Assembly (NCBI GenBank): GCA_002897615.1
Contig: BDTX01000003.1
Location: 1-64,000, forward strand
DNA: 64,000 bases
Direction: 5' to 3'
DNA from: a bacterium BMS3Bbin14
GTDB taxonomy: Bacteria > Desulfobacterota > Desulfobulbia > Desulfobulbales > Desulfobulbaceae
A model generated the notes under the pieces. That model was not told where the DNA came from. It saw only the letters and a program-made list of their open reading frames with translations, and searched no databases. Shown here piece by piece: positions 36,016 through 45,276 of the stretch. Position numbers and translations under genes: made by a program. The number at the start of each line of letters is the position of its first letter. Position 1 is the first letter of the stretch.

Positions 36016-36037
36016 ATCGTACCCTCCAGGCCCGCGA

Positions 36038-37060
36038 GTGAAAAAGATTCCGGTTTGGGGACTCGGCCTTTTCATCCTGCTGCTTCTGGGCGGTGCGGCC
36101 TGGATCGGGATCTATGCCGCCACCCCGTCGTCCGGCAGGGGCGAGGTTACGGTCTTTATCCCCAAGGGTTCGAGTGTCCGCCGGATCGGCACCATCCTGG
36201 ACCGGCAGGGCCTGGTTGACAATGACCTCCGCTTCCTGATTCTGGCCCGCCTTACCGGCAAGGCCGGACACCTGCAGGCCGGTGAGTACCGGCTGCCCCG
36301 CGGCCGGACACCGTTGCAGATCCTGCGCCTGCTGGAGCAGGGCGAAGTCATCCGCCACCAGGTCACCATCCCCGAAGGGCTGAACATCTCACAGATTGCG
36401 ACGCTGCTGGCCAGGGACCACTGGATCGACCGGCAGCGCTTTCTGGCCCTGACCCGCGACCCTGAATTCATCAAAACCCTGGGCCTGCATCAGGCCGGCC
36501 TTGAAGGCTATCTCTTTCCCGACACCTATTCGCTGATTCGGGGCCAGGTGGACGAGCGCAGCATTATCTCCTTGATGGTCCATCAATTTTATCATGTCTG
36601 GCAGGAAATCACCAAGAACAGCAAACCGCGGCTGTCCCGCCACCAGGTAGTGACCCTGGCCTCCATCGTCGAGAAGGAAACCGGCAACGCCGGGGAACGA
36701 CCGCTCATTGCCCGGGTGTTTTTAAACCGCCTGCAACGGCACATGCGGCTGCAGTCGGACCCCACCGTCATCTACGGCATCCCCGATTTCAACGGCGACC
36801 TGACCCGGGCCGACCTGGAGCGAAAAACGCCGTATAACACCTATGTCATCTTCGGCCTGCCGCCCGGTCCTATCTGTAACCCGGGACGGGCGGCCCTCGA
36901 GGCGGTCCTGAAACCAGCCGATTCCCCTGACCTTTATTTCGTCTCCCGGAATGACGGCACCCATTATTTTTCCACTACCCTGAAGGAACATAACCGGGCG
37001 GTCTTCAAGTACCAGAAACAGGACCGGCCCGGCGGAGCGCCCGATAACGGATTCAGGTAA
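36038..37060 (+). CDS. mltG: Endolytic transglycosylase MltG
   Basis: The 340-residue protein has an N-terminal membrane anchor (VWGLGLFILLLLGG), a LysM-like region (TVFIPKGSSVRRIGTIL), and the YceG catalytic motif SIVEKETGNAGERPLIARVF with E212. It cuts nascent peptidoglycan and sets glycan length. The GTG start is 22 nt after lon. The last nine codons (GGAPDNGFR) are made of family A repeat DNA. Confidence 0.93.
   Translation: MKKIPVWGLGLFILLLLGGAAWIGIYAATPSSGRGEVTVFIPKGSSVRRIGTILDRQGLVDNDLRFLILARLTGKAGHLQAGEYRLPRGRTPLQILRLLEQGEVIRHQVTIPEGLNISQIATLLARDHWIDRQRFLALTRDPEFIKTLGLHQAGLEGYLFPDTYSLIRGQVDERSIISLMVHQFYHVWQEITKNSKPRLSRHQVVTLASIVEKETGNAGERPLIARVFLNRLQRHMRLQSDPTVIYGIPDFNGDLTRADLERKTPYNTYVIFGLPPGPICNPGRAALEAVLKPADSPDLYFVSRNDGTHYFSTTLKEHNRAVFKYQKQDRPGGAPDNGFR
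37031..37057 (-). repeat. Family A repeat end inside mltG
   Basis: GGCGGAGCGCCCGATAACGG followed by ATTCAGG is the short-form junction (compare 21474-21500 reversed), and the stop codon TAA directly follows. The element supplies the C-terminal tail of MltG. Confidence 0.7.
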
Positions 37061-37199
37061 AAATTCACCAGTGGCCATCAACCTGGGAAAAACTCTGAGT
37101 TGGGTGAATTTCCCCGGGCCGGGGCCTTGTTCGGTTGGGACTTCAAAGAAGACGAAGAAAAAACACTTCTTCAATCAGGAAAGGGGCTGGAGAAGGGGG

Positions 37200-38234
37200 T
37201 CAGGAGATTCGGAGAACCTTGGCCCCACGGATTTTGCCAGTCTTCAACTCGTACAGGGCCTGATTGGCCCGCTCCAGGGGATAGACCTCGACCTCGGGTT
37301 TCAGGTCCATCTTTGCTGCCAGTTCCAGAAAATCGGCCACATCGCGCCGGCAGACGTTGGCCACGGACTTGATTTCTTTTTCCAGCCAGAGATGGTGCTG
37401 GTAATCCAGCTCCAGCAGGACTTCCTGGTCCCGTCCTTCCTTGCGGATGGCGTTGATTACCAGGCGGCCGCCGGGCGCCAGATTGGCCATGGCCGCCACC
37501 ACCGGTCTCCAGGCCGGCGTGGTGTCGATGATGGCGTGCAGCGGTTCGGGCGCGGTCTCGGCCGGGTCTCCGGCCCAGACGGCACCAAGCTCCAGGGCAA
37601 ACGAACGTTCCGCCGGATTGCGGGCAAAGACAAAAACATTGGAGTCGGGGAAAAGATACCTCGCCATCTGCAGGACCAGGTGCCCGGAACCGCCGAAACC
37701 GGTCAGGCCCAGGTTTTGCCCGTTGACCAGGCCGGTAAGTCGCAGCGAACGAAAGCCGGTGCCGCCGGCACAAAAAAGAGGCGCTGCCTGGATATCGGTA
37801 AAGATGTCCGGGACCTGATAGGCAAAGTCCTCGGCCACGGTCATGTATTCGGCATAGCCGCCGTCGGCATCCCGGCCGGTGGCCTGAAATTCCGGGCACA
37901 GGTTCTCCAGGCCGTTTTTACAAAACTCGCAGTGGCCGCAGGCGGAATAAATCCAGCCCACACCAACCCGGTCGCCGGGCTGAAACCGTTTTGCCGAGCG
38001 GCCACCCTTCTCAACCCTGCCGACCACCTGGTGACCGGGAACAACCGGCAAACGCGGGGAAAGCCGGCCCTCGATCTCATCCAGTTCCGTGTGGCAGACG
38101 CCGCAGGCCGACACCCGGATCAGGATCTCATGCTCACCGGGGACCGGGACCGGCAGCCGGCACAGGGTCAGAGGTTCCGGCTGCTCCCGCATATCGGCAA
38201 ACCGTTGCAGGACCTGGGCCTTCATTGCCGGCAT
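37200..38234 (-). CDS. Zinc-dependent alcohol dehydrogenase
   Basis: The 344-residue medium-chain dehydrogenase has the catalytic zinc region CGVCHTELDEI near 44, the structural zinc loop CGHCEFCKNGLENLC near 95-110, and the nucleotide-binding GFGGSGHLVLQ near 180. Its end is convergent with mltG, 139 nt away. The cofactor and substrate are not clear. Confidence 0.85.
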   Translation of the reverse strand: MPAMKAQVLQRFADMREQPEPLTLCRLPVPVPGEHEILIRVSACGVCHTELDEIEGRLSPRLPVVPGHQVVGRVEKGGRSAKRFQPGDRVGVGWIYSACGHCEFCKNGLENLCPEFQATGRDADGGYAEYMTVAEDFAYQVPDIFTDIQAAPLFCAGGTGFRSLRLTGLVNGQNLGLTGFGGSGHLVLQMARYLFPDSNVFVFARNPAERSFALELGAVWAGDPAETAPEPLHAIIDTTPAWRPVVAAMANLAPGGRLVINAIRKEGRDQEVLLELDYQHHLWLEKEIKSVANVCRRDVADFLELAAKMDLKPEVEVYPLERANQALYELKTGKIRGAKVLRIS

Positions 38235-38291
38235 CCCGGCCGGCGCTTACCCGGTCTTGAACAAAAAACCTCGCTGCCGGCCTGGCTCTTG

Positions 38292-39077
38292 TTACTGTTG
38301 CACCGGAGTCTGAATATTTTTTTCCCGCAGATTGGCAATTTCTTCGTCCTTGGCCGCCAATTGTTTGACCAGTTCCTGTTTTTCCGTCCGGAGTTGCTGC
38401 AGGCTGGTTTTTTGCTCAGAAATCTTGGCCAACAGCACATCCATATTGACCTTCGACCGGGCCATCGCCTGCGCCGTCTTTTTTATAGCATTGTTTTTTT
38501 CATCGACAATCTTTTCCAGACCCACAATCTGGGCGCTGGCGGCCGCCAGCTGCTGCCGCAATTCCTCAATGGTCTGCTGCGCGGACCGCCTCTGTTCCTG
38601 CGGGGAGCCCGAGGCTGCGGACCCGGATACCGTACCGGCGGTCATCATATCCCGACCCGCGCTTGCCGGCTGTTTGTTTTGTCTCTTTAAAGCGCTCGAC
38701 AACCGGGCAATCCGGGCCGTTGCCGCCTGCAAATCCTTGAACTGCGCGGCGTTTTCCCCTTTCAACTTCTGCACCGCCGCATTACAGCCAGAGAGCTTAG
38801 ATTCCAGCGCCTTGTTGGCCTTGCGCAGAGCAACCAGTTCTTTTCTGCCGTTGAGCAACTGGTTCTCCTTATCATGCAAGACCTCCTGCAGACTGGCCGT
38901 CTTACCGAGTATCTGCTCCCGTTCCCGGCGGTTGTGCTGCCGCAGTTTCTGCAGCTTGGTTATGGTCTCGGTCAGCTGCTGCTCCAGACTCATTTTTTTC
39001 TTATTGGCAACAGAGCCCCAGATTGAGCCCAGAACGGTCAGCACGACCAAAGCAAAAATAACCAGGTTTTTGTTCAT
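38292..39077 (-). CDS. Coiled-coil protein with membrane anchor
   Basis: The 261-residue product has an N-terminal hydrophobic segment (LVIFALVVLTVLGSIWG), then almost entirely heptad-like helix (LEQQLTETITKLQKLRQ ... LREKNIQTPVQQ) with no other domain. It is likely anchored to the inner membrane. It may be co-transcribed with the TPR lipoprotein upstream, though a family B repeat lies between them. Confidence 0.65.
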   Translation of the reverse strand: MNKNLVIFALVVLTVLGSIWGSVANKKKMSLEQQLTETITKLQKLRQHNRREREQILGKTASLQEVLHDKENQLLNGRKELVALRKANKALESKLSGCNAAVQKLKGENAAQFKDLQAATARIARLSSALKRQNKQPASAGRDMMTAGTVSGSAASGSPQEQRRSAQQTIEELRQQLAAASAQIVGLEKIVDEKNNAIKKTAQAMARSKVNMDVLLAKISEQKTSLQQLRTEKQELVKQLAAKDEEIANLREKNIQTPVQQ

Positions 39078-39106
39078 ATTTCCTCACTCCAGCATGTTCG
39101 TATTTC

Positions 39107-39166
39107 GTAACTATTCAGTGAACGACCTGGGGTATTGCAGTTTTTCGCCGATACCTGAATCGTTAC
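39107..39166. repeat. Family B repeat, 60-bp mini copy
   Basis: GTAACTATTCAG at the left and CTGAATCGTTAC at the right, with an interior GCAGTTTTTCGCC that is seen again at 41285-41314. It lies between the coiled-coil and TPR genes. Confidence 0.7.
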
Positions 39167-39183
39167 CATATTCCCATCTATTT

Positions 39184-41022
39184 TCACTTGGTCTCTGCCG
39201 GTGGTATTATCTCCACCTGCACCGGCGGGGTCTGAGCCTGGGCCGGGGCCGGAGTCTGGACCTGAGGCGGCGATGACCCATTCTGCGTATCCGGCCCGGC
39301 AGCAGGAATGGTAAGCAGCAGCGACGGATCGATAGATCTTATTTCATCATCAATGCGCTGCAAATTCTTGTTGACCTTGTCAATGATCCCGGACTGCGGG
39401 TATTTATCCAGAATTTCCAGGAGCAGCTGACGCGATGCCAGCAGCAACCTCTTTCTGCTGGCCAGGTCCCTGGCCCTGCTGGCGCCGACAAAGAGCTCCG
39501 CCGCCTTCTGCCGTCTCTCCTGCGCCGCCAACTGGGCGGCCTCCTGGATCTGCGCCCGGGCTCTCTCGTCGTACGGCGTGTTCAGCAGGTTGGTAAAAAC
39601 CTTGATGGCCGCATCGTATTCCTTGGCCTGCAGGTGCGCCTGGCCCGTATTCCAGTCTTTCTGCCGGTTCTGTTCGACAAGCAGCCGCTGGACCTCGGCC
39701 TCATGGGCCTGGGCGGTGGTCAACTCCTCCGTCAGTTGACGCAGGGTTTCCTGCTTGTCCGGGGGCAGATTAACCAGAGAGAGCTGTTGCAGACGCGCCA
39801 GGGCTTCCGGGAATTTCTTTTCCTGCTTCAGCTGGTTGACCTGATCAAGGATCGCCGAGAACCATTGCTCCGCCTGGCTCCGGGACTCCTGAAGAATGCG
39901 CTGTACCCTGGCGATCGCCGGTGAACCGGGATAGTTTTCGATAAACTGCTCCGCCAGTTGCACCACCTTGAAACCGTCGCGATCCCGCTTGTAACCGAGA
40001 TAACTCCGCAGAAGAACGGCGTAGCTTTTCACCTCGGCACTGTTGCCGGCCCTGGCATTGAGCTCCGCCTGCTGCTGCCGCGCCCAGTCGCTGCGCTTGC
40101 CGAGCCGGGTATAGCTCTTGACGATCTCGTCGTATGATTTCCAGGCATCATCATAATCTTCAGAGCTGAACTGAAGATCGGCGATCAGCCCGATCAAGGT
40201 ATTTATTTTCCGGGACTGATCCTGCTGCCGCAGCGAGGCCAGCAGATTCTGCAAGACCTTGACGGCCTCCTCGGTGCGGCCGGTCCGCATAAGGGCCCGG
40301 CCATACAGCAAGGTCATTTCATAAGATGGACTTTCACCCTCGTTAAGAGGCAGCTGCCCATACAAGGTGATAACCTGCTGATAATCACCTGCGGCCATTG
40401 CCGCCTTGATATCCTGTTCACTCTTCCGGACAAGGCCGTTCATGGTTGCCGTCAACCAGCCGCCGGCCGGCGGTTTTCCTTTGATGAACTGCTGGCAGCC
40501 GCTCTCCAGGAAACCGATATCTTCCTTCTCGACCCGGAAAAGCAACGCCCGGACCGGCAGCTCACCGGCCTGAGCCGGGCTGAGCTGGAGCAACTTCCGC
40601 TGCAGTCCGTTATAGCCGGTCAGGATATCCTGCAGTCGCTGCTGACAGGCGGTAAGCTTGCCCTGCTGCTTCGCATCCAGATTCATATTCGCCAGCCCGG
40701 CTGAGATTTTCTGCCAGGCCGCGAGCTTATCCTCGTAGGCGGTAATCCGGTCATTAACCAGGGCGAGACTCGACAGCAGCACGTCCTCGGCATCAGCCGC
40801 CGGGGCAACGGCCGGCCGGCCGCCGGCAGCGACACCGTGTACGGAGGGCGGGATTGTCGATGGCAGTTGCGGCTGCCGGGCAGCCGCAGTGGCCGCAGTG
40901 GCTGGCTCCTGCCGGGCCGGATACGGTTCCACGACCCTGGGCGCCATACAGCTGCACAGAGAAAATGAAAAGAAGCAAGAAAGCAGCCAGACCGGCAACC
41001 TTCGGAAATTTTGCTTATACAT
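39184..41022 (-). CDS. TPR lipoprotein
   Basis: The 612-residue protein has a lipoprotein signal peptide ending SFSLCSC, a Pro/Ala-rich linker, then TPR-like helices (GDYQQVITLYGQLPLNEGES, LLYGRALMRTGRTEEAVKVLQ, DWARQQQAELNARAGN) and a Pro-rich tail (QTPAPAQAQTPPVQV). It is probably an outer-membrane scaffold for envelope assembly. It precedes the large PBP on the same strand, separated by about 300 nt. Confidence 0.8.
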   Translation of the reverse strand: MYKQNFRRLPVWLLSCFFSFSLCSCMAPRVVEPYPARQEPATAATAAARQPQLPSTIPPSVHGVAAGGRPAVAPAADAEDVLLSSLALVNDRITAYEDKLAAWQKISAGLANMNLDAKQQGKLTACQQRLQDILTGYNGLQRKLLQLSPAQAGELPVRALLFRVEKEDIGFLESGCQQFIKGKPPAGGWLTATMNGLVRKSEQDIKAAMAAGDYQQVITLYGQLPLNEGESPSYEMTLLYGRALMRTGRTEEAVKVLQNLLASLRQQDQSRKINTLIGLIADLQFSSEDYDDAWKSYDEIVKSYTRLGKRSDWARQQQAELNARAGNSAEVKSYAVLLRSYLGYKRDRDGFKVVQLAEQFIENYPGSPAIARVQRILQESRSQAEQWFSAILDQVNQLKQEKKFPEALARLQQLSLVNLPPDKQETLRQLTEELTTAQAHEAEVQRLLVEQNRQKDWNTGQAHLQAKEYDAAIKVFTNLLNTPYDERARAQIQEAAQLAAQERRQKAAELFVGASRARDLASRKRLLLASRQLLLEILDKYPQSGIIDKVNKNLQRIDDEIRSIDPSLLLTIPAAGPDTQNGSSPPQVQTPAPAQAQTPPVQVEIIPPAETK

Positions 41023-41323
41023 AACGGCTAGTTCCTGTTCAACGGCAAAACCTCACGGCTCCGCATTAGGGGTCCGCACAAAAAAACAACCGCACATTTT
41101 CGCATCCAGGCGCCGATTCCGGGAACTTGTATTTGCGCGAGCCCTGAGACCATATTGTCGAGTTCAACATTCCTGCGGGCCGGACAGAGCCGGTGATCCG
41201 TCGGAAAGATTGGCGGGAACTCCTATTCCGGTACCCTTTGAGGAAACTATCAGAAAATCACCAGGTGGACAATTGTTTTTTACGGCGGTTTTTCGCTTGT
41301 CCCTGAATCGTTACGAAAAACGC
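41023..41323. other. Intergenic region between TPR lipoprotein and PBP genes
   Basis: No gene is seen. A 30-bp partial family B end (GCGGTTTTTCGCTTGTCCC then TGAATCGTTAC, 41285-41314) lies near the PBP stop. The rest shows no clear dyad or terminator to the eye. Confidence 0.5.
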
Positions 41324-44300
41324 CTACTGATGATTCTTCCAGTATGGCTGAAAAAAACGTGCCGGCTCAAAATGACCACCGCCGACCACCTGACCATAGG
41401 TCAGAACGGCAGGCAATGACGGCGTCACGGTGGACCGCAAGGCTCCCCGGCCGCCAATGACTGCCCCGCCATTCTGCGGATCAACCGGGACAAAGACCTC
41501 CCCGGTTTCAGGATACTGCAGATGCAGGCCGTTAAAGCCCAGGTCAGCCACATCGACGCGATCACCGGGATGATCGAGATTCAGGGCCGCCGAGGCGATA
41601 GCGCTCCATGCCGGCAGGGCGCCGGCCGCCCCGGTGAGATGCGTTGTCCCCCGCACCATTGGCCGATTATCGTCAAAGCCCACATAGACCCCGATGGTGT
41701 AGCCGTCGGCCAGCCGCATGACGGTTTTATCATGCGCCAGCCTGGGAACATAGCCGAAAAAGGCCGCATTGCGAAAACGGTTGGCAGTGCCCGTCTTGCC
41801 GAGCAGCGGCACCGGCAGGTCAAGCCGCTGCAGGGCCTGCTGCTTTTCCGGCCTGGTGCTGTTCAGGCGCACATGGGCGTGGGCATAAGCGCCGGTGCCG
41901 TACCTGACAATATTTTGCAGAATATTGCCGACCGCCGCGGCATTCCGCGGGTCAAGCACCTTGTCGGAGACCGGTTTCTGCGAATAGAGCACCTCGCCGT
42001 CAACGGTTTCTATCCGTTCAATAATCGCCAGGCCGTCGTTGCCGGTCTCGTCCCCTTTTTCTTCACCGGCCATGCCGTATCTCTTGCCGGTGACCAGGGT
42101 TTCATACATATGCACGGCATCCATGAGTGAAATAACGTTGGAACCCAGGGGAAAAGACAGGACCGGCTCAAGCTCGCTGCGGACCCCGAGCGCGCGGCCG
42201 AAGTGAACAAGATACTGCAGACCCACCATAAGGCGGTAATCAGGCACGGACGCCAACACTGCCATGGAATAGGGTTTATGAGAAAATAATTCCGTGCGCT
42301 CCCTGGCCATCTGCGCACTGACATGGCGAAAGGCATAAACACTCAGGATGCCGTCGAGTTGAACATTATCCCAGAAGGTCCGCACCGTTTTCTCGTCCAT
42401 GTTTCGCAGCCGCTCCCGCAACGCACTCTCCGACAGCAGCCGCCAGTTCTTCCCGGGCGGTTGCAGCGAAAAAACAACCCGGCCGGCCGGGTCCAACCGG
42501 AAATGGCCATCCGGCAGCGGATTGCCGCTTTCACTGTCCAGAAAGGCCAGAGGATTTTTCTCCCGGCCGCCGGGGCTGTCAAGGGCGAGATAACGACGAT
42601 AGCGGTCCAGGGCCTCCATGACCGGCTGCAGGTCCAGATAGTTGCGGGCGAGAATTTTCCGGCGCAGCTGCAATTCTTTTTGCCGTTGTTCAGGCAGGTC
42701 AAGATCTTCCAGGTCCCGGTCCACGGCTTCGGTATAGGTATCGAAATGCAGGCCGTAAGGGAGTTGCCGCAGCTGACCATAGTCGTAAGACCGGTCATCA
42801 AAGAGAAAATCCGCCTCCAGGGCCTTGACCGCCCGGTCATAGGCCGCCTGTTCCAGGGTCTCCTGGTTAACCCGAATCCCGAAGTGATCACGAATACGGC
42901 GCTTGAAGTGCTCATAGCTTTCCGGCTGCAGGCCGCCGCCGCGCGGCGCCAGGTCGAGATGGGCCGCCACTTCACGTAACCGGGGCGGCGTCAGACGGGC
43001 GGTGAGGTGACAGAGCAGCCAGACCGCTGCCAGGTTTTCCGAATTCACCCCGGTCCAGCTCATGGATACTTCGGCATACGGGCTGTGGTGATCAGGACGG
43101 GGGAAGTAGGGTTTGCCCTGGAAGACAAAAATGTTGCGCCGGTTATCAAGCATATCGGTACTGTTCCAACCCAACTGCATGGCGGCGGCGAAAAGGAACG
43201 GTTTAAAGGTTGATCCCATGAGCCGCCGGGCATCAACCGCCCGGTTGAAATAGCGGTTTTCCATGCCGCCGACCATGGCCCTGACGACCCCGTGCTGCAT
43301 AACCAGGGCCGCCCCCTGGAGCAGCGGAAACCGTTCCAGGTCGCACAGCGGCGTGCCCTGCTGATCGATCTTCCTAATGCTGACACAGACCCGGTCCCCG
43401 GGCCGCAGCTGGCTCAGCAGAAGCGGCAGGTCCCGGTCCGCCGCCTTGCTCCAGCGCTGTTCCTTGTACCGGACCAGGGCCGTAAGCATCCGTTCAAGCC
43501 CCTGCCGATCAATAATTCCGTCCGGCAGGTTATGACCGAACTTAACCCTGATTTCAGGGTCTCTGCCGTTTCCGTTCCGTATCGCTTCAATATGGCCGAA
43601 CATAAAGGCACCCCGGTTCAGCTGGGTATCGCCCTTATAATCCAGGCTGCGATACTCCCGCTGCACCTGGTCCCGGTCATAGCCCCGCAAACGAACATCG
43701 AGCCGCGACAGTTCGCGGCGCAGATCATACAAGGTCTTTTTCTGGAGTTCAGGATCGATGGAGGTGATAATCTTGATCCCCGAGGTCGAGACGTTGCTGA
43801 TACCATGCTCTTCCAGGGCGTTGGTAATTTCCGGGGTACTCAGTCCGTCCCTGACCATATCCATAACGGTATTCAGGGCAAAAGACATCTTGCCGCGGCG
43901 GAAAACAATGGTACTATTCATGGCCTGATCATACTGCGCCTCACTGATCATTTTCAGGCGGCGCATTTTGCCAAGCACATAGGCGGCCCGTTCCTTGGCG
44001 CGCTTGCGGGCAAGATCCGCGGCAGCCCTGTTTTTCTTGATAAAAGGATTATAATAATTAGGCCGCTTGACACTGCCGGCGATAAAGGCATCTTCCAGCA
44101 GCGTCAGCTTGTTCACATTCTTGTCGAAATAATAGCGGGCCGCCACCCCCAGACCATGGCCGTTACCGCTGACAAAAAACTGGTTGATATAAAATTCCAG
44201 GATCTTGTCCTTGGAATAATAATGTTCCAGACGCAGGGCGTTGAGCAGCTCCCGGAGTTTGGCCCGATAGGACCGTGATTTACGCTTGAACAGATTTTTG

Positions 44301-44695
44301 GCCGTCTGCTGGGTAATGGTACTGCCGCCCTGCACAATCCGGCCGGCTTTAATGTTGGCGATCATTGCCCGGATAATACCGGGGATGTCGATACCGAAGT
44401 GATGAAAAAACCGATCGTCTTCGGCCGCCACAATAGCGTTGATAAAGGGTTTCGGAATCAAACGAAAGGGGAGATACTGACGATGGGCCTTTTGAAAAAG
44501 CACTCCTATCTTCTGCTTGCCGTCCCGATAAAAAACAGGGCTTTCCCGGCCGAGAATGCCTTCGATATAGGACAGCTTGATTTCCGGACCGGGGTTGACG
44601 GCTACCAGCCAGTACAGGGTGGCACCACCAACGATGCCGCTGAGAATTGCCAGAACCACTAAAAAAAGTGTCAGTCGTTTCAGGAAACGCTTCAT
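41324..44695 (-). CDS. Large class A penicillin-binding protein
   Basis: The 1,123-residue protein has a membrane anchor at its N-terminus (LTLFLVVLAILSGIVGG), the glycosyltransferase motif AEDDRFFHHFGIDI with E92, GGSTITQQTAKNLF, and the transpeptidase motifs S495-TFK (GSTFKPF), the SEN of the SxN motif, and KTGTA near the C-terminus. It is longer than usual because of an insert between the SxN and KTG motifs, with a number of charged helices. ATG 44695 begins the conserved region. Confidence 0.92.
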   Translation of the reverse strand: MKRFLKRLTLFLVVLAILSGIVGGATLYWLVAVNPGPEIKLSYIEGILGRESPVFYRDGKQKIGVLFQKAHRQYLPFRLIPKPFINAIVAAEDDRFFHHFGIDIPGIIRAMIANIKAGRIVQGGSTITQQTAKNLFKRKSRSYRAKLRELLNALRLEHYYSKDKILEFYINQFFVSGNGHGLGVAARYYFDKNVNKLTLLEDAFIAGSVKRPNYYNPFIKKNRAAADLARKRAKERAAYVLGKMRRLKMISEAQYDQAMNSTIVFRRGKMSFALNTVMDMVRDGLSTPEITNALEEHGISNVSTSGIKIITSIDPELQKKTLYDLRRELSRLDVRLRGYDRDQVQREYRSLDYKGDTQLNRGAFMFGHIEAIRNGNGRDPEIRVKFGHNLPDGIIDRQGLERMLTALVRYKEQRWSKAADRDLPLLLSQLRPGDRVCVSIRKIDQQGTPLCDLERFPLLQGAALVMQHGVVRAMVGGMENRYFNRAVDARRLMGSTFKPFLFAAAMQLGWNSTDMLDNRRNIFVFQGKPYFPRPDHHSPYAEVSMSWTGVNSENLAAVWLLCHLTARLTPPRLREVAAHLDLAPRGGGLQPESYEHFKRRIRDHFGIRVNQETLEQAAYDRAVKALEADFLFDDRSYDYGQLRQLPYGLHFDTYTEAVDRDLEDLDLPEQRQKELQLRRKILARNYLDLQPVMEALDRYRRYLALDSPGGREKNPLAFLDSESGNPLPDGHFRLDPAGRVVFSLQPPGKNWRLLSESALRERLRNMDEKTVRTFWDNVQLDGILSVYAFRHVSAQMARERTELFSHKPYSMAVLASVPDYRLMVGLQYLVHFGRALGVRSELEPVLSFPLGSNVISLMDAVHMYETLVTGKRYGMAGEEKGDETGNDGLAIIERIETVDGEVLYSQKPVSDKVLDPRNAAAVGNILQNIVRYGTGAYAHAHVRLNSTRPEKQQALQRLDLPVPLLGKTGTANRFRNAAFFGYVPRLAHDKTVMRLADGYTIGVYVGFDDNRPMVRGTTHLTGAAGALPAWSAIASAALNLDHPGDRVDVADLGFNGLHLQYPETGEVFVPVDPQNGGAVIGGRGALRSTVTPSLPAVLTYGQVVGGGHFEPARFFQPYWKNHQ

Positions 44696-44802
44696 AACTA
44701 TAAAAAAGTCATATTTTGGAGGAGGGAAAAGAGCAAGCAAGAGCTTTTTCTCTGCCGGAGGACTTCAGAACTTACGTTTTTTCTTGAAAAATATCCAGTT
44801 TT

Positions 44803-44890
44803 AATGGTAAGCATGCTAATAATTAATGGTTAGCATACTGGTAAATATTGGTTAGCATGTTGATAATTAATGGTAAGCATATTGTAGGCT
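44803..44890. repeat. Four 22-bp tandem repeats (iteron-like)
   Basis: Four units start at 44803, 44825, 44847 and 44869, each opening AATGGT(A/T)AGCAT or ATTGGTTAGCAT. Each contains a near-palindromic AGCATGCT or AGCATACT core. The exact 22-bp period and AT-rich setting are typical of cooperative protein-binding sites, or of iterons. The region lies between the PBP start and the MltD-like start, divergent genes, so the site could control either. Confidence 0.75.
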
Positions 44891-44938
44891 GTCACAGGTT
44901 GGATGTAAGGAATAACACAGAGTTTCACACCCTGTGAC
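44891..44938. other. Inverted repeat next to the 22-bp tandem repeats
   Basis: GTCACAGG (44891-44898) and CCTGTGAC (44931-44938) form an 8-bp perfect inverted repeat 32 nt apart, directly after the last tandem unit. A palindrome TTGATA-AAAA-TATCAA follows at 44952-44967. Probably part of the same control region. Confidence 0.4.
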
Positions 44939-45008
44939 CAGTTACAGCATATTGATAAAAATATCAACATTTGCCATGCCCCCGCAAACAGTTATATTTT
45001 GGCAGGCA

Positions 45009-45227
45009 CCTGAATCCGTGAGCGTTCGAGAACGGTGCAGATGCAAGACGGCAACGATGTTGATTATCCAGGTGTGATATCAACGAGTTGCTAACGCAGC
45101 AGAGACGCCGTTATCGGGCGGCCCGCAGGGCGGCGCGGTAAAGAGCAGAAAATGCGTTTACTCGCTAACAATGCAATAAATTCCACATATTGCCTAAAAT
45201 ATCGCCTCAAGCCGTCACGGATTCAGG
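45009..45227 (+). repeat. Family A repeat, full length (219 bp)
   Basis: It runs from CCTGAATCCGTGAGCGTTCG to GTCACGGATTCAGG, with the best-preserved 13-bp inverted ends in the window. It sits between the tandem repeat region and the MltD-like gene. Confidence 0.9.
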
Positions 45228-45276
45228 AGGTATTAAAAGAGGATGTATCCGACATCCGGATGATTGATCTGTGCCT

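Noticed and set aside
34054-36075. 673-codon minus-strand frame opposite lon
   Set aside because: Lon is certain on the plus strand; the frame is a codon-bias shadow with no domain.
44803-44890. CRISPR array
   Set aside because: The 22-bp units are contiguous with no spacers, and there are no cas genes.
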